Shown: positions 6,444 to 9,347 of the stretch, piece by piece
How positions within the stretch are numbered: position 1 is the stretch's first letter
How the letters are laid out: every line of letters starts with the position of its first letter
Assembly (NCBI GenBank): GCA_937885345.1
Contig: CAKZZH010000010.1
Span: forward strand, 1-9,347
Length of the DNA stretch: 9,347 bases
Direction of reading: 5' to 3'
Source of the DNA: an uncultured Lachnospiraceae bacterium
GTDB taxonomy: Bacteria; Bacillota; Clostridia; Lachnospirales; Lachnospiraceae
Program-made: the position numbers and the translations under genes
Notes under the pieces: model-generated
The model's input: only the letters and a program-made list of their open reading frames with translations
Told to the model about the DNA's origin: nothing
The model's database searches: none

Positions 6444-7193
6444 TTATTTGTTTACTCCAAAGAACTTGCTTGGACTGTTATCAGCGTATACCTGAGCACA
6501 CATACCCTCGATAGCAGCACCGCTGTTAATCTGTACCTGCTTAGATTTGATATCACCCATTACGATCGCCGTTGAATCAAGAATAACAGGTCCGTGAACA
6601 TCGATATTACCCTTTATAGCGCCCGCAATAACAGCACCTGTTGCATTAAGGTCACCCATAATGACCGAACCGTTTCCGATCTTAACAGGTCCCTTACAAT
6701 CAATATTACCGGTTACTCTTGCATTATCAGCAAAGAAATCGGAAGATACCGAATTACCTACGATCGTTCCGCTTACGACAAGCTTCCCTTTACATGTAAC
6801 ATTACCTTCAACGGTTCCGAGAAGTTCAATAGAACCACTTGACTCAATATCACCATGGATCTTAAGACCTGCCGTGATTATTGCAGTCTCATCATCGGGA
6901 ACATCCGAGTCATGCTCTGCGTTTACCGGTTTCTCGTTCTTAACTGCCTTGGGCGTATTATCTGCCTTGACGGGCTTAGCAGGTGCCATAGGTTTTTCCG
7001 CTGCAGGCTCCTCTGCCACAGTCTCGGGTGCCGGAATATCTGCCGGCGAATCATCAAGTGCTACAGGCTCATCATCGGTAAGTGTATCGACGATCATATC
7101 GCCATCACTCTCAAATGAAGCACCTGTAAGTTCCTGATCCTCCTCTTCTCCAAGTTCGTTAACCGCTTGTTTAAGATCCTTGAAAAAACTCAT
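6444..7193 (-). CDS. Bactofilin (polymer-forming cytoskeletal protein, DUF583)
   Basis: Bactofilins polymerise without nucleotide into filaments on the inner membrane face and position wall enzymes in several bacteria. The 249-residue protein has a short amphipathic start (MSFFKDLKQAVNEL) and a disordered acidic Pro/Ala/Glu-rich stretch (about 16-100). The right-handed beta-helix core runs about 104-236 with the recurring G-x-I/V pattern: GLKIHGDIESSGSIELLGTVEGN, then VTGNIDCKGPVKIG, IKGNIDVHGPV and IVMGDIKSKQV. Only a short tail (SPSKFFGVNK) follows. The N-terminal disordered region is long for a bactofilin, many of which have only short tails. ATG 7193 has AGGAGG at 8-nt spacing. The gene ends exactly where pyrH begins and follows the deacetylase by 45 nt. 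A role in localising wall-modifying enzymes is an inference from family and neighbours. Confidence 0.93.
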   Translation of the reverse strand: MSFFKDLKQAVNELGEEEDQELTGASFESDGDMIVDTLTDDEPVALDDSPADIPAPETVAEEPAAEKPMAPAKPVKADNTPKAVKNEKPVNAEHDSDVPDDETAIITAGLKIHGDIESSGSIELLGTVEGNVTCKGKLVVSGTIVGNSVSSDFFADNARVTGNIDCKGPVKIGNGSVIMGDLNATGAVIAGAIKGNIDVHGPVILDSTAIVMGDIKSKQVQINSGAAIEGMCAQVYADNSPSKFFGVNK

Positions 7194-7238
7194 TGTTAAA
7201 TCCTCCTATCCGAAGGGGGCTTTCCCCTCACGATCATT

Positions 7239-8297
7239 TTATTCGACACTGTGGTGAATCTGCGATGAAGACTGCGTTATGGGCAGAACAAGCGCATTCA
7301 TATCATTAAGTGTCTGTAAAATACTTGGTATTGCCTCCAATGTGGTAGGCTTATATGTTGCATCATGCATAAGCACAATTGAAACATCATTGTTTTGTAT
7401 TCCGGTAATGACGTTATTATATACCTGCTCCTTGGTAAGAAGCGTTGATCCGCCGTCTCCGGAAGAAACATTCCAGTCATAATACCTTATACCGACGCTG
7501 CCGAGATAGTCGATATAATTGGTAATCGGGATCACGGTCTGTGAATTGGATGAGCCGCCCGGGAATCTGAAATACCTTGAATCATATCCCGTAAGATCCT
7601 GTATATAGTCGTGAATATTCATAACTTCCTTGGTAAAATCCTCAACGGAATTATATACGATCTTGTAATCATGCGACCATGTATGCATTCCGAGAGTGTG
7701 TCCTCTCTCGAGGATCGATTTGTACTCGTTTTCAAAGCCCTCATGGTAGTTAACAAAAAAGGTGGCTTTGGCATTATACTGATCGAGTGTATCAAGAAGC
7801 GTCATCGTATTCTCGCAGGGACCGTCATCAAAAGTAAGATATACAACCTTCTGGCCTTCGGCTCTGTCTGCCTCTGTTATACGACCGTCATCTGAAACAG
7901 TCGTCTCCCCGGTGCTTTCCTCCTCGGATTGGCTTTCGTCCTGATGACTGTCGCTCCGGTCCGTTTCAATCGGATCCGTTTCATTTGAATCCGATCCGTC
8001 TGTTTCCGCTTCGCCGGTATCTTTCCCGGAAGGATCCTCATTATTTATATCATCGCCGCTTTTACCTGGACTGTTTCCTGCCTCAACATCATCCGCATAC
8101 GTTCCGTTTTCAAGCGCCCGGCTAAGGCGGTCAACGGATGCTTTGAGCTCCTTGATCTCGTTACTGACAAATGCGAGTCTTATAAATAAAATTATACATA
8201 GAACTATAGGCAATATAGTTGCCACAGTCCTGGAAATTCGAAGAAATGATTTGATCCTTTCAATCCTTTTCCTTCGTTCAGCTTCTATATCGTTCAT
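7239..8297 (-). CDS. Membrane-anchored polysaccharide deacetylase (PgdA-like, NodB/CE4 domain)
   Basis: CE4 enzymes remove N-acetyl groups from peptidoglycan or other GlcNAc polymers outside the cell, using a metal ion. The 352-residue protein has a basic cytoplasmic N-terminus, one membrane helix (about 23-45) and a short coiled stretch (about 46-62). An Asp/Ser/Glu/Thr-rich linker (about 70-145) precedes the NodB domain (about 150-345). The motifs are complete: TFDDGP (155-160, catalytic Asp157 and metal ligand Asp158), HTWSH (205-209), RFPGG (244-248), DWN (274-276) and LMHD (309-312, His311). It should thus be active; peptidoglycan GlcNAc is the likely but unproven substrate. The frame extends to a TTG at 8354, but that lies over the probable -10 box. 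ATG 8297 has AAGAGG at 6-nt spacing, so I use it. It is the first gene of the operon. Confidence 0.93.
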   Translation of the reverse strand: MNDIEAERRKRIERIKSFLRISRTVATILPIVLCIILFIRLAFVSNEIKELKASVDRLSRALENGTYADDVEAGNSPGKSGDDINNEDPSGKDTGEAETDGSDSNETDPIETDRSDSHQDESQSEEESTGETTVSDDGRITEADRAEGQKVVYLTFDDGPCENTMTLLDTLDQYNAKATFFVNYHEGFENEYKSILERGHTLGMHTWSHDYKIVYNSVEDFTKEVMNIHDYIQDLTGYDSRYFRFPGGSSNSQTVIPITNYIDYLGSVGIRYYDWNVSSGDGGSTLLTKEQVYNNVITGIQNNDVSIVLMHDATYKPTTLEAIPSILQTLNDMNALVLPITQSSSQIHHSVE

Positions 8298-8342
8298 CTT
8301 AAACCTCTTAAGGTATAAACATAAATCAAAACATTCTATGAA

Positions 8343-8371
8343 ATTATACCACAAGAGCCGCGATAATTGAA
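8343..8371 (-). promoter_or_regulatory. Probable sigma-A promoter of the deacetylase-bactofilin-pyrH operon
   Basis: On the minus strand a perfect TATAAT (8348-8343) is preceded by TGG, giving an extended -10 (TGnTATAAT). At 17-nt spacing lies TTCAAT (8371-8366), a weak -35 match, as is usual with extended -10 promoters. It is about 45 nt upstream of the deacetylase ATG (8297) and downstream of the preceding terminator. No other comparable promoter was noticed before rseP, so it may drive the whole eight-gene run. Confidence 0.7.
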
Positions 8372-8471
8372 CAACTAATTTATTTTTTTGGGGGGTTGGG
8401 CAAACAAATAGGAGGGAATGCTCCCTCCTACCTGTTATATATGATCGTCTGAAAAATACCCGTGCGCAGTC
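8355..8471 (-). other. Intergenic region between two transcription units
   Basis: Besides the terminator and promoter it holds a homopolymer pair, seven T then six G on the plus strand (8383-8395), immediately upstream of the -35 region. On the transcribed strand this reads as a C run followed by an A run, and could act as a phase-variable or UP-like A-tract. No ORF or RNA gene is seen. Confidence 0.5.
8401..8430 (-). terminator. Intrinsic terminator after the DUF4340 gene
   Basis: A perfect 9-bp GC-rich stem (TAGGAGGGA, loop GCAT, TCCCTCCTA in transcript direction; 8430-8409) is followed by a T-rich run TTTGTTTG down to about 8401. It lies about 42 nt after the stop codon of the DUF4340 gene and just ahead of the operon promoter. 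It thus separates two transcription units. Confidence 0.85.
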
Positions 8472-9347
8472 TTACTCGGCCGCTTCAGTAGTCGCCTCCT
8501 CACTCTCTTCTTCGATAAAATCATCCGCAGAAGCTGACATAAACTGCATTACATTATTGACATCGGTCGTATATATATCATTTACGCCGGATTTCATTAT
8601 TGTATATGCGTAGGTATCTGCCGTTGAATCTTCGTAATAAGCGCCTACAACAAGCTTAACCGTCTGCTCGTTGCCATCGGTATCCGTATAAGTAACGTCC
8701 ATTATGTACGAAGGCTCGTCCATACCGTAAGCGGAAAGTTCATCATCCGTAATATTATGTGCGACCATTGCGGAATAATCGGCTTCAAGAGCGGATATAA
8801 AAGAATCCATTGTATCCGTATCCGTCACTTCATAAGCATCCGCTCCGTCGCAAGATACCATCCAGACACTGCTTGTAACAGTATTTCCGTCATCACCTTC
8901 CATCTCTTTGTCTTCTTTTGTAAACTCTCTCACATTTTCGCCGGCGGTAACGATGATCCTGGTTTCCGCACCTGCATAATCAGCCTGTGAAAGAAGAACA
9001 AGATCCGTATACAGATCATATGCAAAATATGAATAATTAAGAAGTGAGCATCTGTAAACCGTTGAAGTATCGCCGTTTAAGAGCACATAATACTGGCTGC
9101 TGTACATATCTCCGATACCGATGGTTGTTTTATTACCGTTTTCATCAGTGATCGTTACCTCGAGCGGATCATCAAGGCCATAGCTTTCGAGAGTGTCTCC
9201 ATCGGTTATTTTAAGAGATGCCGTAAGACCTTCGAGCATGGACTCGATAGTTTCTATTTTGGCCGTATTAAGCGGAAATGCGCTGTCCGGGTCATATACC
9301 CAGTCACCATCCTCCGAGTCCTTTGAGAAAGACAGATCGGCGGCTCC
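8472..9347 (-). CDS. DUF4340-domain protein, 5' end cut by window edge
   Basis: The minus-strand frame is open from the right window edge to the TAA at 8472-8474, giving 291 residues of an incomplete protein. An in-frame ATG at 9239 is internal; the frame upstream continues without stop and with family-like sequence (LSFSKDSEDGDWVYDPDSAF). It shows the DUF4340 pattern: a helix, then a Y-G-[LM]-[DE]-[DE]-P motif, then a strand pair and G-[DA]-x-Y. This pattern occurs twice: LESYGLDDP at about 53-61 and LSAYGMDEP at about 204-212. The tail is acidic Glu/Thr/Ala-rich. DUF4340 proteins are usually anchored outside the membrane and often coded with gliding-type (GldG-like) ABC transporter genes; the expected transporter genes would lie upstream, outside the window. 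The molecular function is not known. Its own terminator follows. Confidence 0.8.
   Translation of the reverse strand, partial: GAADLSFSKDSEDGDWVYDPDSAFPLNTAKIETIESMLEGLTASLKITDGDTLESYGLDDPLEVTITDENGNKTTIGIGDMYSSQYYVLLNGDTSTVYRCSLLNYSYFAYDLYTDLVLLSQADYAGAETRIIVTAGENVREFTKEDKEMEGDDGNTVTSSVWMVSCDGADAYEVTDTDTMDSFISALEADYSAMVAHNITDDELSAYGMDEPSYIMDVTYTDTDGNEQTVKLVVGAYYEDSTADTYAYTIMKSGVNDIYTTDVNNVMQFMSASADDFIEEESEEATTEAAE

Noticed and set aside
7214..7228. Small hairpin (AGGGG/CCCCT) between the deacetylase stop and the bactofilin ribosome binding site
   Set aside because: The stem is only five pairs and has no T tract; it does not qualify as a terminator and has no other support.
8298..8354. Longer deacetylase start at TTG 8354
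   Set aside because: It overlaps the likely -10 box and lacks a ribosome binding site, while ATG 8297 has AAGAGG at 6-nt spacing.
1000..9200. Many GATCG/CGATCG words across the operon, suggestive of a dispersed motif or methylation-linked sites
   Set aside because: Most fall in codon pairs such as ACG-ATC or GCG-ATC in the coding frames, so codon preference explains them without a special function.

Overview
The window looks like a chromosomal segment of a low-to-mid GC Clostridia member, most likely Lachnospiraceae. The grounds are the pyrH-frr-uppS-cdsA-dxr-rseP gene order, consensus AAGGAGG ribosome binding sites, and acidic Ser/Asp/Glu-rich surface-type proteins. The family assignment is an inference; no marker here fixes genus or species. 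Every supported gene is on the minus strand, so transcription runs from high to low coordinates.

Layout in the direction of transcription. (1) 9347-8472: the 3' part of a DUF4340-type extracytoplasmic protein gene, cut by the window edge and followed by a clear intrinsic terminator (8401-8430). (2) A short spacer with a good extended -10 promoter (8343-8371). (3) 8297-886: eight tightly packed genes that look like one operon: a membrane-anchored polysaccharide deacetylase, a bactofilin, UMP kinase (pyrH), ribosome recycling factor (frr), undecaprenyl diphosphate synthase (uppS), CDP-diacylglycerol synthase (cdsA), DXP reductoisomerase (dxr) and site-2 protease (rseP). (4) 808-1: an IS607-family insertion sequence in the same orientation, with an apparently complete serine-recombinase gene (tnpA) and the first 69 codons of an overlapping tnpB cut by the left window edge.

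The operon combines envelope building with information-processing housekeeping. dxr makes isoprenoid precursor and uppS makes the undecaprenyl lipid carrier. cdsA makes CDP-diacylglycerol for phospholipids, rseP cuts membrane proteins, and the deacetylase and bactofilin at the head are wall-modifying and shape-related candidates. Gene junctions are mostly overlapping or 0-50 nt. The exception is the 116-nt frr-uppS gap, which holds a perfect 15-bp palindrome.

No wholly new system is evident. The points most worth a second look are the deacetylase and bactofilin genes at the head of the pyrH operon, the palindrome before uppS, and the IS607 element abutting the rseP stop codon with no visible terminator between them.
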